Shown in pieces: positions 21,961-33,404 of a stretch of 64,000 nt of DNA. The notes under the pieces were generated by a model that was not told the origin of the DNA, did no database searches, and worked only from the letters and a program-made list of their open reading frames with translations. Source of the stretch: Neopestalotiopsis rosae (Eukaryota; Ascomycota; Sordariomycetes; Amphisphaeriales; Sporocadaceae); contig JALGAS010000005.1 in the NCBI GenBank assembly GCA_023078685.1, positions 2,666,001 to 2,730,000 of the forward strand, in the 5' to 3' direction. How positions within the stretch are numbered: position 1 is the stretch's first letter; each line of letters opens with the position of its first letter. The position numbers and the translations under genes were made by a program.

Positions 21961-24174
21961 ATGTGTGGTCTTTTCGGGTGCCATCAGTAAGTAGTTGCCA
22001 GCAACTCCCCCAAAGAAAGCGTCGAGCGCATTCGGAACCGCCCAATTCTCGCTTGCGGCAGTCCGAACCAATTCACTTTTTTGGAGGGGCAGCAACTGCG
22101 CGACCCCGCCATAATCACATTTACCTGGTTCGCGATTGGAAAAGATCCTCAAGCTGACTGACCTTGCTTGCGCGCAGCCACCCCGACGTGCAGAAATTCA
22201 AGCCGACTGCTCTGAAGTTGGCAAAGCAGTAAGTTTTCATTGCTCTTGTTCATCATTGGCGATTCCAATTGACACTTTTTTGCCTCATAGGATCCGCCAC
22301 AGAGGTCCTGACTGGAGTGAGTCACCAACATATAAAATACACATGCGGTGCTGCCGACATATGGAACACGCGTTGACAATATGCAAATGATTAGGTGGAA
22401 ACGTCATTTCCAACAACACAAGTAAGTCGAATTCTCTGGGTTGCTACAGTTGCGCGGATCCGGGTGGACTAACACGACGCGAATCTAGTCCTGTGCCATG
22501 AGCGTCTCAGCATTGTCGGTGTTGAGTCCGGTGCTCAGCCGCTCACCAACGAGGATGGTACCATCATCCTGGCCGTCAACGGCGAAATCTACAACCACAG
22601 ACTGATCCGAAAGAACTTGAAGACCCCCTACCACTTCAAGACGCATTCGGATTGCGAGGTCATCATTCCTCTCTACATGGAATACGGCCTCGACGCTCCC
22701 AAGTACCTGGACGGCATGTTCTCCTTCATGCTGTACGACAAGAAGCTCGACCGGACAATCGCAGCCCGCGATCCCATCGGAATCACCACCTTCTACCAGG
22801 GCTGGGACAGCAAGAACAACAACTCGGCATACTTTGCCTCTGAGCTCAAGTGCTTGCATTCGGTCTGCGACAAGATCCGGGCCTTCCCTCCTGGTCATGT
22901 CTACGACTCCAAGACTGGTGAGACCCACCGGTATTTCCAGCCCACCTGGTGGGACGGTGCCAAGGTCCCAGAGACACCTCTGGACCTCAAGGCCATCCGT
23001 ACTTCCCTGGAGAAATCCGTGAGGAAGCGACTCATGGCTGAGGTGCCGTATGGTGTCCTCTTGTCTGGTGGTCTCGACTCGTCTCTGGTTGCCTCGATCG
23101 CTCAGAGGGAAACCCTGAGAATGAAGGCTCTCGCTCAGGCTCAGGCTGCCCAGAACGGCGACATCTCCGAGGAGGACGCCGACAAGGGCGAGGGTCTGGT
23201 TGGTATCGATGACCACAACGACCTCTCGACCGTCACCTACCTCCCGCAACTCAACTCCTTCTCGATTGGTCTGCCTGGCTCTCCCGACAACGAGGCTGCC
23301 CTCAAGGTCGCCAAGTTCCTCGGAACCAAGCACCACGTGATGACCTTCACCATTGAGGATGGTCTCAACGCCCTCTCCGATGTCATCTACCACCTTGAGA
23401 CCTACGATGTCACCACCATTCGTGCCTCGACACCCATGTACCTGCTCTCTCGCAAGATCAAGGCCATGGGTATCAAGATGGTTCTCAGTGGTGAGGGAAG
23501 TGACGAGATCTTTGGTGGTTACTTGTACTTCCACGCCGCTCCCGATAAGAAGGAGTTCCACGAGGAGACGGTCCGCCGTGTCAAGAACCTGCACCTGGCA
23601 GACTGCCTGCGTGCCAACAAGTCGACCTCTGCCTGGGGTCTTGAGGCTCGCGTGCCCTTCCTGGACAAGGAGGTAAGGATGATAATCCCCGCTAAGTCAG
23701 CTTCCTATATGTACGGACTTTACTGACAATCTCTACTTTTAGTTCCTGGAGACTACCATGAACATCGACCCTGCCGAGAAGATGATCACCAAGGAGCGCA
23801 TCGAGAAGTACATCCTGCGCAAGGCCTTCGACACCTCGGATGAGCCCGGCGAGACGCCTTACCTGCCTGATGAGATCCTCTGGAGACAAAAGGAGCAGTT
23901 CTCTGATGGTGTTGGATACGGATGGATCGACGGTCTCAAGGACCACGCCGAGATGAACGTGACCGACGAGATGATGAAGAACCCCAAGCCCGAGTGGGGT
24001 GATGATATCCCAGACACCAAGGAGGCATACTGGTACCGCACGATGTTCGACGAGCACTTCCCTCCTCACTGCGCCTCTACGGTCATGAGATGGACCCCGA
24101 CCTGGTCGAAACAGAGCGACCCCAGTGGAAGAGCCATTTCCACCCACCAGGCCAAGTACGACAACGCTGCATAG
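21961..24174 (+). CDS. ASN2: Asparagine synthetase (glutamine-hydrolysing)
   Basis: Six exons encode 581 residues: 21961..21986, 22178..22228, 22291..22316, 22395..22421, 22489..23672 and 23743..24174. The first four exons are tiny, but their phases join exactly. They restore the Ntn glutaminase N-terminus MCGLFGC (Cys2 is the nucleophile), then [19 protein letters not shown] and [15 protein letters not shown]. The glutaminase part continues with [10 protein letters not shown] and [10 protein letters not shown]. The synthetase part has the ATP-pyrophosphatase loop [11 protein letters not shown], followed by [16 protein letters not shown] and [11 protein letters not shown]. The enzyme makes asparagine from aspartate, glutamine and ATP in the cytosol. 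The start is fixed because Cys2 must follow the initiator. Length and motif order are those of eukaryotic ASNS. Confidence 0.96.
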
Positions 24175-25255
24175 ATAATATAGAATCAAAGGGATAACTG
24201 GCGAGGGAACAATGTTTGGCATAGAAAAGTAGATACCATATCTGGATTTTTCAGGGCGAAGGGGGGAGGCTTCCTTCGAATCAAGGAATTATGAATCAGC
24301 CAAGGCATTTAGCAGAGATGCAAAGCATAGCTCGGTGGTTTACTGAAGAAAGCCAATTGGAAAACAATTAAAGCCTGGAGTTGTATGCATTTTGTGGTCA
24401 ACTGTTGTTTGATCATATTCTTTTCGTGATTTCGACCAGTGCGGTCGATGCTTTGTTAGTTCAAAGTAAGGCTTTTGCCGTATGCGTGAAATATGGTGGG
24501 ATTTGGGGGAATAGCTGGTGGTAGCTAACAATTATGGTTTGTTATAGGCAGTCCCGAGACAGATGGTTGGAATGAGCGATATTATACATGAGGACCCCTG
24601 TTTGCCATGCTGGTACGCACCGATGTCAATATGACACGATAGCTACTATAGAATCCGTATACTCTAAGCTCGGGAGCGTACTCAAGCCTGTGAGGGGTTT
24701 ATTCCCTCATCAATTCTCTTCCTGCTTATTATGTATTACCCCCAACAAGTTGGAAGGCATATGAAGAGGAGTACAGAGTAGAAACCGTCTCTTCATGGCC
24801 ATGGGCAAAGGACTATGAACTAGTAGCCGGCTGACTTAGCAGCAAAGAAAATGCCCATCATGCATGAATCGACCGTCCTCCCGGTAATTTCCCTTTGGGC
24901 CAGCCAGACGCGCTTGATTGGCGCACATGATGGTCGACTGGACTGCAATTCGCCCTGACAGCCGGACACGTTCTGCTGCAGCGGTGGAGTTTCCAGATGT
25001 CCCCTAAGAAAAGCCCCCAGACAAAGCAGACAGCGCTAGGCCTAACTGGTAGCTGGAACCAAAATCGTCACTTGACAGCCAGTGCTGCGTCCCGACTCGC
25101 TGCTACCCGCGGCCGCCAAAGAAAACAAAAATTCCATCACGTTCAGGACATACTTCTTTCGTCTCTGTTGACTTTAGACTCTTTTTTCCTCTTCATCCAT
25201 AGACTCGATTTGCCATTCTCCCAACTCTAATCACATCCATCCCACCTCGCCCAAC
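24175..25255. other. Intergenic, nothing recognised
   Basis: About 1.1 kb with the asparagine synthetase 3' region and the porin promoter. The last 130 bases are rich in C and T. No gene is supported. Confidence 0.45.
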
Positions 25256-26770
25256 ATGTCTGTTCCCGCCTTCTCTGACATTTCCAAGTCCGCCAACGAC
25301 GTGAGTTTTCTATCCTGTCAGCTGCTGTTGCTGCACCCTTAAGCTCCGAAGCTTGGCCAGCCGCACCCACCCCCAACGGTTTCCTCGCGCGTCTGGATCT
25401 GCAGCAACAGAAATTTCCCGCATGAGGTTATCGCGAAAAACTAGATGCAGCTTCTCCTGCATCTGGCCTTTCATCTTCTATCGTCTTCTGGGTTGAAACT
25501 GACAATTCTTCACCTGCCAATTTAGTTGTTGAACAAGGACTTCTACCACCTCTCTGCTGGTACCATTGAGGTCAAGAGCAACACCCCCAACAATGTTGCA
25601 TTCAAGGTGACTGGCAAGAGCAGCCACGACAAGCACACCGCCGGTGCTGTAAGTTGAACCCCCAATTACCTATACATGTTCCAGCGCATTGCCATTTGTC
25701 AATTCTGAGACGACTGTAATTGCTCTCGTCTCAATTGACAAGCATTTGCTCCCATATTCTACTGCTTGAGTCAGAGGCTGACCGTTGCTCGTCTACTATA
25801 TACAGCTGGAGGGAAAGTACTCGGACAAGTCGCTCGGTAAATCATCCACTACTACAAATGGACCATCGTCTTCAACAGCACATTCAGATCCCAGCAAGGA
25901 CAGGATATCGGGGCATAAGAGATCGAGGAAGAAGCCGACCTCGTTCTCAGTCTCGCTTGCGCGCATCAACGCGCCAGGCTCTCGCGACTACCCGCTGAAT
26001 TTCTTCATCATCCTCAGCAATTCCCATCCTACGACACTGCTAACCACGTACCACCACCTAGGTCTTACCCTTACCCAGACCTGGAACACTGCCAACGCCC
26101 TCGAGTCCAAGGTTGAGCTGGCTGACAGCATTGCCAAGGGCCTGAAGGCTGAGGGTGTCTTCAGCTTCCTCCCCACCAACCAGGCTCGCGGTGCCAAGCT
26201 CAACCTGCACTTCAAGCAGAACATCTTCCACGGCCGTGCCTTCTTCGACCTGCTTAAGGGCCCCGTCGCCAGCGTCGATGCCGTTGTCGGCCACGAGGGT
26301 TTCCTCGCTGGTGCCCAGGCTGGCTTTGACGCCCAGAAGGGTGTCATCACCGGCTACCAGGCCGCTCTCGGCTACGTTGGCCGTGGCTTCACCTCTTCTA
26401 TCACTGCCACCGACAACCTGAGCACCTTTGCTGCCTCGTACTACCACAAGGTCAACAGCCAGGTTGAGGCTGGTGCCAAGGCTACCTGGAACTCCAAGAC
26501 CGGCAACGCTGTCGGCCTCGAGGTTGCCAGCAAGTACCGCCTGGACCCCGTCTCTTTCGCCAAGGTTTGTTTCAAAGTAACTTCATCCTCTGCCAATTTC
26601 TGCTGACCAGATGAAAACAGGCCAAGATCAACGACCGTGGTGTTGCCGCTGTCGCCTACAACGTCCTCCTCCGCCCCGGTGTCACCCTGGGTCTCGGTGG
26701 CTCTTTCGACACCCAGAAGATTGACCAGGCCACCCACAAGGTTGGTGTCAGCTTCACCTTCGAGGGTTAA
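25256..26770 (+). CDS. POR1: Mitochondrial outer-membrane porin (VDAC)
   Basis: Five exons, 25256..25300, 25526..25648, 25806..25836, 26062..26564 and 26621..26770, give 283 residues, the standard VDAC length. The N-terminal MSVPAFSDISKSANDLLNKDF forms the amphipathic helix of the pore. Strands such as AGTIEVKSNTPNNVAFKV, GLTLTQTWNTANAL and LNLHFKQNIFHGRAFFDL follow, and the C-terminus LGLGGSFDTQKI...VGVSFTFEG matches fungal porins. It forms a 19-strand beta barrel that passes ATP and small metabolites across the outer membrane. The third exon is 31 nt, and intron 3 (25837..26061) happens to have few stops, which makes a misleading read-through frame. Codon use is strongly biased to C-ending codons, as expected for a highly expressed gene. 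Confidence 0.96.
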
Positions 26771-27099
26771 ATTAGATGAAATAAATGATGTTACGAGTTT
26801 CGAGAAAGGGAGTTTCCTCATGGAGTCTGGGGAGCTGGACAGTACCTGGACACTATACCCCCTTTTGTAAATCTCATATATGTAAAGCATGTTAGATCTG
26901 CATTCCGGCGAAAATATTTCCTCTCGAATGTAGATTAGAGACCGTTCCAAAGAGGCATTTCGTTCACCTGCGTTGTGTAATAGGTTCGTTGTGATGATCG
27001 TGGTGATTCATGTAGTGCAACTGTGTGACCTTTTTGAATTTATTGGGTATCCTCAAATGCATATGCCGCAATATATATGCTCTGACAGCTAAGTAATTC
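26771..27099. other. Convergent 3' intergenic region
   Basis: This 329-base gap lies between the 3' ends of porin and the J-protein gene. Nothing else is seen. Confidence 0.5.
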
Positions 27100-28113
27100 T
27101 CATGACCTTGCGGTCCCTCTCTTTTTGCCCTTCTCCGACCAGGACCGACTGAACAAGTAGGGCCCCATAAAACTGATCAGCAGCACTCCGCCGATCACGA
27201 AAAACATACCCCCTGGGCCTCTATCGGTTTCTATCTCTATACGGTCCCGGCCACCCATTCGCATGCGCCAGCTGCGCGTTCGGTGCGCCTCGGTGTTGCG
27301 CTGCGTCTTCTCGTGGCTCTCGCGATCGAAATGCGGCACATCGCCCCGATGAAATGGGTCCTGTCCGGGACCCATACCCCCAGTATCAGCGCCAAAGCCG
27401 AAGCTGGAGGAGGCGGTGCCGCCAGCTGCGCCGCCCATATTCTCATTGATCCAGGAGCCATCATTGTGATGGTCCCGCGCGCGCGCGTTGCCCGACGACG
27501 CGCCCCCCGTGCTCTCCTCCTGCGCGGCGCTGCGCTTGGCCTCGTGGGCGCCCCAGCCGCCGCTGCGGTAGAAGCTGGGAGGGGGTCCGCGGAAGACGGT
27601 GCGGCGGCGCGAGAGGCCCGTGGCGGGTCGGCCGCCGGCTGGGTTGGCCGAGGAGAACGAGCTGCTGGGATGGGCGCCCCCGCGGTGTAGGCCGAGAACG
27701 TCGCGGTCGTACTTTGTGCGCTTCTCTGTGGACGAGAGGGTGCCGTAGGCTTCGGAAATGCGCATGAAGCGTTTGGACGAGTCCGGGTCGGCGCGGTTTA
27801 GATCTGGGTGGTGGGTTTTGGAGAGGCTATAGAAGGATCTATTTACGAGCGCGTTAGTACGAGCTTCCACCTAATCTGGACTTTGGATTGAGGTGGGCGT
27901 TTTTTACTTTTTGATCTCGGCCGGAGTGGCGCCGGGCGCGAGGTTCAGGGTCTCGTAGTGATTTCTCGAACGGTCAATCGCGGCCGCGTCATGGCGGAGG
28001 GGCGAGGTCGTGTGGAAGCCATGTTGTTGCTGTTGTCTGGAAGAGGAGGGAGAAGAGCGGTTGAAGAGGGCCAGGCGAACGCCCGTCGGGAGGGAAGAGC
28101 AGCGGACTGGCAT
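27100..28113 (-). CDS. J-domain protein, mitochondrial inner-membrane type (JID1-like)
   Basis: Two minus-strand exons, 28113..27908 and 27838..27100 (69-nt intron), encode 314 residues. The first about 40 residues are rich in R, S and Q with no acidic residues and include HGFHTTSPLRH, a typical mitochondrial presequence. The J domain starts at NHYETLNLAP (about residue 52) and carries the diagnostic HPD in THHPDLNR. The intron sits inside the J domain. The middle is glycine/serine-rich and disordered. One hydrophobic helix near the C-terminus (GGMFFVIGGVLLISFMGPYLF, about 280-300) would anchor it in a membrane. It would stimulate a matrix or membrane-side Hsp70. The JID1 comparison rests on layout alone. 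Confidence 0.87.
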
Positions 28114-29828
28114 CCCTCATCCCGAATGGCTAGCTCATGGGGAATTGGTCTTTACTTTCAGTGACAGCAAGTCCTCATGCCCTCTACTTTTCTCTTTTGA
28201 AGCAAGATGAATGAGTGGCGTTCGCTGAAGTTGAGGCAATTGGGGATGCAGCCAAGAAAAGAGAGAATGAATAATACATGGAATAGTCTATGATTTCGAT
28301 ATCGGATCTGGCTTGCGGCCGGCGTTGGTGACGACATCACATAGATTATCCTATGATAGTGAGTCTCGCACCTGGCTGCCAGCCGGCCAGGACCCGGACC
28401 GATAAGCTAAGCCTGGGTGGATGTCCCGGCCAGACCGGGGCGGGACCGGGGACCCAATACACTCCTAAGTCGGCTTCATGTCTTGATACTTTCCAATTTG
28501 GGACCATATTCATTACCTGTCTGTTTAGTCTTGTTGGGAAAAGATCGTAATAACACCGCTAGTTGAGGTGTCGTAAGTTGCTCACAGTTGTGACCAACGT
28601 GGTCTGTTTTCTGAATCTCTGCCCTATATTCGGCCCGTTGTGGAAGATCATATCCATCAGCCTTTCTAAAGTAATAGGCAGCCAAGGCAGCAGGGAGTTT
28701 ACATTTCCTAAATCGGCGCGGAATCTAGATTCGGGGTCAACTTTTTTTTTTTTTTTTTTTTGAATATCAAGACGCCTTCTTGTTGTGTTCCTGAGAGGCG
28801 TCTTCATGGCTATCCAATAAAAGCAGAATATTTCCCCTATGAACAAAGGAGACACACTCCAGGTACATTCATAGGTATATCTAGTATATCCAGCTATTCA
28901 TTTATTATCAAGTGGCGCTGATCTTGCAAAGATCCCATAATCTGTGAGAAGCATTTTAAAAGACATGATTTATTCTTGCGTGAGGCATCCTATTACAACC
29001 TTCCGCCTACATTTTTTTGTCAACTCCTCCCTCAACCTCGGAAACCTGTCATGTTACCTGCATCCCGTTCATACTTCTGCCGCGACCATCTTATCTCAGA
29101 TGCCTCTTTATCAAACCTGTTACGCGCCTGAGCAGGGCCGGCTCGTGTTGCAAGGACGGTGCACGCAGGGCGCCGCTGTTTTCCCCTCGTGTGGCTTGTA
29201 GTTGATCTTGACTTTGATCGAAGACGTCTGCTGTCTGCGTATGTAGCTGAAGCAGTTCAGGACTGAGGTGAACAAATGAAGGGTTTATGGGGGCTTCTAG
29301 GGCAGCAGTCGATCGCGGTACAGAACTTGCTACGACGAAAGGCCGGCGCTGTGGACACTCGTCATCAAGACAATACGGAGTGAGAATGAATTCTTCACAC
29401 CAGTAGTCTTCAAATGAGCAGACTCCAAACGAGGCCCCTATCATTTTCGCGTTCGCTTGAATTAGTACCCGATCAAATATGGGAGGGTTTGTTGAAAAGT
29501 CTTCAAAAGTCTTCATGGAAAGTGTTCAGAGCCCTTGAAAAGCTGTGCTTATGGGCTTTGTGGGCTTTATAGGCTTTCCTCTTCGGTAGGTGGTAAGGCG
29601 CAGCGTCTGGGTGTGTCAACATGCATGCACAGCCTTCCTGTTGATGGTCATTTGAACTACAGGATTTTCAACCACAGGATCGAACGACATGTGACTCTGC
29701 TATGCGGGCTAATCAAACAAATTGATTACAGTTCCCCAATTCTCAACCCACGCTTACAGCGCACATTTTGAAATCCAGATTTAGCTATCGAGGGGTCGTT
29801 TGTGTCACCGAAAGGATCACATTTAAGA
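28114..29828. other. Intergenic with T20 tract and hairpin
   Basis: This 1.7-kb gap holds a GC-rich patch with repeated CCGG-GACC words (28375..28455), a run of 20 T residues and an adjacent inverted repeat (listed separately). Open frames here are short and unconvincing. Confidence 0.5.
28742..28804. repeat. T20 homopolymer followed by a 9-bp inverted repeat
   Basis: Twenty T residues occupy 28742..28761. Eight bases later AAGACGCCT (28769..28777) is mirrored perfectly by AGGCGTCTT (28796..28804), with an 18-base loop. On the minus strand this reads as a hairpin followed by poly-A, which could mark a short retroposed element ending here. No target-site duplication could be confirmed by eye. 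Confidence 0.6.
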
Positions 29829-30795
29829 ATGGGTGAGCCAAAGCCAGAGCAAGCGCCGACCAGTATCCTCCAAGAGGACATCGAGCTCAAACCGTGGAAA
29901 TATGTCGGCTATAGAGGGTATTCCAGTGTAGTCTCTTTGGACGACTTCTTCATTCTGCGCAGATTTGATGCCCTGAATGCTCGGATAGCACTGTTACTTC
30001 AAGACAGGGTCGTTGAGTTGGAGACGCAACTCGAGAAATTAGACAATGTGTACAGCAGAAAAGAGACACAGGATCTGGACAATGGAACTTTCAGAGGCGA
30101 CTTGCAGAATCGTTCGGAGCTTCTCGAGCAGATCGCGGTTGCTTTGAAGAGATATAGTGAGTTCCTACAAAACGATTGCGTCTCATTTCACTAAGTCCAT
30201 AGACGATTGGATACTCCAGCAATCTGATGTGCGAAAACTGCGACCTGCTCATCTCCGTGACATTGAAAACCTCCTAAACTGGCATCGCATCCACGATCAC
30301 AAGGCCATTAATAAAGCAGAGCACCAATACCTGGAAAAGAAAACCGACCTTGTCAGATTAGTGCCCGAGAACAAAACAAATGTACGCCGCCTAGTTGACA
30401 AGTCTTCATGGCTCAGTACTCTCTCGATCTGGAGGGAACAAAAGGAATTCGACATAAAATACGATATCAAGAGCATTCAATCTTACTCTGAGAAAAGGTT
30501 GGACAACTTCGCGTCTGGCATCATCGTCACTATTGGTGCAGTCATGCTAATGACTCCTTTGTGGATTCTGCAATTTCTCAATACGTCTGTCTCCAAGTTA
30601 GTTGTGATTACAGTTTTCAACTCTGCCTTTCTTCTCGTCATGTCTTTCATCATGGTAGCCAAGCCTTTCGAAGCTTTGGGTGCTACAGCAGCGTAAGTCT
30701 TACTCTACACATAAGTCATTCTGGGCTGCCTTGCTGATGTTCTGTGCAGCTATGCCGCTGTGTTGATGGTATTCATGCAGGTTGGTGGTTCTTGA
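29829..30795 (+). CDS. DUF6594 domain membrane protein
   Basis: Three exons, 29829..30156, 30203..30692 and 30750..30795, encode 287 residues. The first intron is only 46 nt (GTGAGT...CATAG). The N-terminal part reads GYRGYSSVVSLDDFFILRRFDALNARIALLLQDRVVELE, matching the pattern of fungal DUF6594 proteins: a glycine-rich start, an RRF-x-LNAR-x-LL-LQD helix and a coiled coil. The C-terminal third holds three membrane helices, the last one formed across intron 2 (GATAAYAAVLMVFMQVGG), also typical of the family. The function of DUF6594 proteins is not known to me. They are numerous and variable in Sordariomycetes, often in accessory regions. The ATG at 29829 is the first in frame; the frame extends upstream without another ATG. 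Confidence 0.85.
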
Positions 30796-31234
30796 GCGTC
30801 ATGGATAGGGTAGGTCTTGGAGACAATCCCAATTCTCAACTCAACATATATGTCATGTATGGGCGACTTCAACGAAAATTATTTAGTTGGACGACAAGCT
30901 TGCAGTGGTTCGTATTACAAAGTCTCGGTTTATGATGAGTCATTCAGAGATCAAGGAAATTGCAATGATATTACTATATAGAACCTCAAGAATAGGAGGA
31001 AAACTAGCTAAACTAACAAATGCCTGTAATCGTCCACCGTGTTAACAATTTCGCATCTGTGGCTGCGACGATGGCAAGAACACTCTCGTATAGCACCAAA
31101 TCCAAGTTTGAATCTCTCGAAACAGCAGCCGCCACATTACAGAACTGACTATCGCATTGTCTGCGTGTATATACCCTACCAAACCATGGAGGTTCTGCAT
31201 CCTTCGCCATATACCATCGCCAGTCTCGTCGGCA
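30796..31234. other. Convergent 3' intergenic region
   Basis: About 440 bases lie between the 3' ends of the DUF6594 and 2EXR genes. No feature is seen. Confidence 0.45.
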
Positions 31235-32167
31235 TCAGCGTGTATTGCAGTCAAAACAAGTATCAGCCACAACCTTGACCTTGACAGCAGATCTGCCTGC
31301 TTGGACAAGACGCATCTCCATCTTGAGCTTTTGTTCTTCCGCTCGCATTCTAGCGCATGCCCACATGTGTTCCCAGGCGGGGACAATGTTCTCGTCAAAG
31401 CAGGGAGAGCATTCGGAAACGTGAATGAACCCATATTCGTCGGCCTGATGGCCATAATGGTGACAGCATCCCCTGCATTGGTAAACGAGGAATATCTCTT
31501 TTAGGGAAGACATATTAGCCAAGATGGCAATATCTATTTCCTCCCATGGCTGAAATCCAGTGATGATAATCTTGAAGGCGAGTCTTTGAATTCTTGCTGC
31601 TAAGTGGTTGTGTCCGGACGTTTGTGGACTGAGATCATTGATTTCAGGTGATAGGAACCGCAGACTTGGCAGAACTCCGTAGTCGGATTTTTTACTATCA
31701 ATGTAGAAGACGTCGTTCTTGAAATTGAACCAAGCCCCTGAAATCGGACGAGGAGATCGACGGTCATTCCCCGAGTGATAACTGATCAAGTAGTCATTAA
31801 TGCTCATAATTCCGTGACAGTGGTATTTTCCGGAATTGAGAGATGATAAGTAACTCCATGCGGATTTTAGTGTTGGAGAGACCCAAGAAGGAACTTCCGT
31901 GGGCTCATGGAAATTGACCACCGTGTTAATGAAGCGCGCCGATTCGTCCAGGGGATCTGGATGGTTTGTCTCGAGTGTCGCCTCTTCACGGCTTATCCAC
32001 GATCTGGTACGCCAGTTCAGCGCGGCATACTCTGGGCACAACGAACCGTTCAGCATGAAGCAATGACGGACCGGACCCTTATCCAGTCGCGCAACTTCCC
32101 AGATCATCAGCTGGAGCTCTTGGGGGAGCTTGGAGAAACAGTGGAATTCGCGAGCTGGCTTTCCCAT
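31235..32167 (-). CDS. 2EXR domain protein
   Basis: This single-exon gene encodes 310 residues. It begins with FHCFSKLPQELQLMIWEVAR, which matches the 2EXR domain opening (F-x-x-F-x-x-LP-x-E-L-x-x-x-IW). Later it has NDVFYIDSKKSDYGVLPSLRFL, the usual second block about 130 residues downstream. 2EXR proteins are a large, poorly understood fungal family with an F-box-like start, so a role as an adaptor is only a guess. The C-terminus is rich in Cys and His (YQCRGCCHHYGH, CSPCFDEN, CFDCN) and might bind zinc. The start was set at the ATG at 32167, since the frame has no other ATG for some distance upstream. It is convergent with the DUF6594 gene. Confidence 0.83.
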   Translation of the reverse strand: MGKPAREFHCFSKLPQELQLMIWEVARLDKGPVRHCFMLNGSLCPEYAALNWRTRSWISREEATLETNHPDPLDESARFINTVVNFHEPTEVPSWVSPTLKSAWSYLSSLNSGKYHCHGIMSINDYLISYHSGNDRRSPRPISGAWFNFKNDVFYIDSKKSDYGVLPSLRFLSPEINDLSPQTSGHNHLAARIQRLAFKIIITGFQPWEEIDIAILANMSSLKEIFLVYQCRGCCHHYGHQADEYGFIHVSECSPCFDENIVPAWEHMWACARMRAEEQKLKMEMRLVQAGRSAVKVKVVADTCFDCNTR

Positions 32168-32885
32168 GTTCACGGTCTGGTAGGAGTTGGAAGGGTAAAG
32201 ATTTTCAGAAAGTTGGAAAATATGAGAATATCCTCTGATTGAATGTATATGTTGTTACTTCGAGAAATATTGTGTTCAGAAATAGAGGGAAACGCTCTGT
32301 TATATACATGGCTTTTCCAAGGTTCCTGTCAACTGTCCCCCAAGGTACACTCACGGAGTAAACACAAGATTTACATGTCGATTTTCGAAAACCTTTTCCT
32401 TTCTCCGGACTTGAGAAATTCATTTGTGCAGAGGGATTCCACTAGAGGGATTCGCCAATTGATGCTTTCAGGGTGCCAATATGATCTTCTAATGCACGTT
32501 GTCTGCAGGTCCGCTGCACCGATGAATACCTAGTTCTACATGATACATACACAGGCCATCTTAAGGAAGCTCGAGCTTTAACAAACAAAACCTATCAAAC
32601 TGGTTCCGTGCACTACAGGAGAGGAGATATTGACACTCTAGTTTCTAGGCAGTGGACGGACGATGTCATAGGAATGATGCAGGGTCTAGAGGCACGCTAA
32701 CTTGTATGCCTAGTCAACACATTCCAAGCTATCGTGTAAATATGGGTGAATCTTTACCAAAGTGAACATATATCAGGACTTGAGCAACTGCATACGTTAA
32801 CACTGCTACCAAAACCCAACGTCTCTTAGCTTGCAAATATCACGCCATCAGCTACATTCTCACACCATAAAACCAACCCTACATC
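32168..32885. other. Divergent intergenic region
   Basis: About 720 bases lie between the start codons of the 2EXR gene (minus) and the small nuclease-like gene (plus). No further feature is supported. Confidence 0.45.
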
Positions 32886-33404
32886 ATGTCAGAACTATCA
32901 ACCTCCCCAGAAGCCCCCGTGGTGCACATTATCAAGACCTGGCTCTCATCGAGCCACCGCAAAATCGAGAGCTTCTGGGTAGGAGCACAATGGGACAAGT
33001 GGGCACGCTACGAGCTCTTCATGGCCCTTGAGGAGGCTCTGCCGCAGTATCTAGTCACCCACAGCATGGACGACTTTTTCCAAGACAGCGACGAAGAGGT
33101 CGACATTTTGCTTGAGCCGCGAGAAGACAACCAGCCGGTCATTGCCATCAAGTTGCGGTGCGAAAAGGTCAACGAGAATGAGGGCAGCTATGAGAGGTTC
33201 CGCGACCAGATGGACGCTGATATGACCAAGATACAACAGGAGCTGGAAGAGGTGCAGAGTGGCTTTGAGGGCGCAAAATTGCTGCTGGTTGGGTTTGGAG
33301 GCGAACCCAGCGCCGAGGATGCCGACTTTAGGTCGCAGTCACCATTGGAGCATTTTTTGGAAGGAGAAGTGCACTGTTGGATCATGAAGAAGGAGTATTC
33401 ATAG
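32886..33404 (+). CDS. Small PD-(D/E)XK-fold-like fungal protein with degenerate motif (hypothetical)
   Basis: This intronless 172-residue protein opens with SPEAPVVHIIKTWLSSSHRKIESFWVGAQWDKWARYELFMALEEALP. That segment recalls an uncharacterised family of small fungal proteins that I associate with a restriction-endonuclease-like fold. The expected core is D-(I/L)-LL...(I/V)-x-IELKxES. Here the matching segment is EVDILLEPRED then VIAIKLRCEK (about residues 71-94), so the aspartate is present but the usual E-x-K reads K-x-R. That suggests a non-catalytic or decaying member. A long amphipathic helix (about 105-128) follows. Fold assignment is inference from pattern memory, not search. A decayed copy of its last codons lies 189 bases downstream. 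It is not clear what it does. Confidence 0.6.
   Translation: MSELSTSPEAPVVHIIKTWLSSSHRKIESFWVGAQWDKWARYELFMALEEALPQYLVTHSMDDFFQDSDEEVDILLEPREDNQPVIAIKLRCEKVNENEGSYERFRDQMDADMTKIQQELEEVQSGFEGAKLLLVGFGGEPSAEDADFRSQSPLEHFLEGEVHCWIMKKEYS

Noticed and set aside
22485..23594. Minus-strand 369-codon frame
   Set aside because: It is the antisense shadow of asparagine synthetase exon 5, caused by biased codon use.
25785..26061. Start of a long plus-strand frame that runs through porin intron 3
   Set aside because: The intron has clear GT-AG ends, and splicing gives the conserved porin sequence. The frame is open there by chance.
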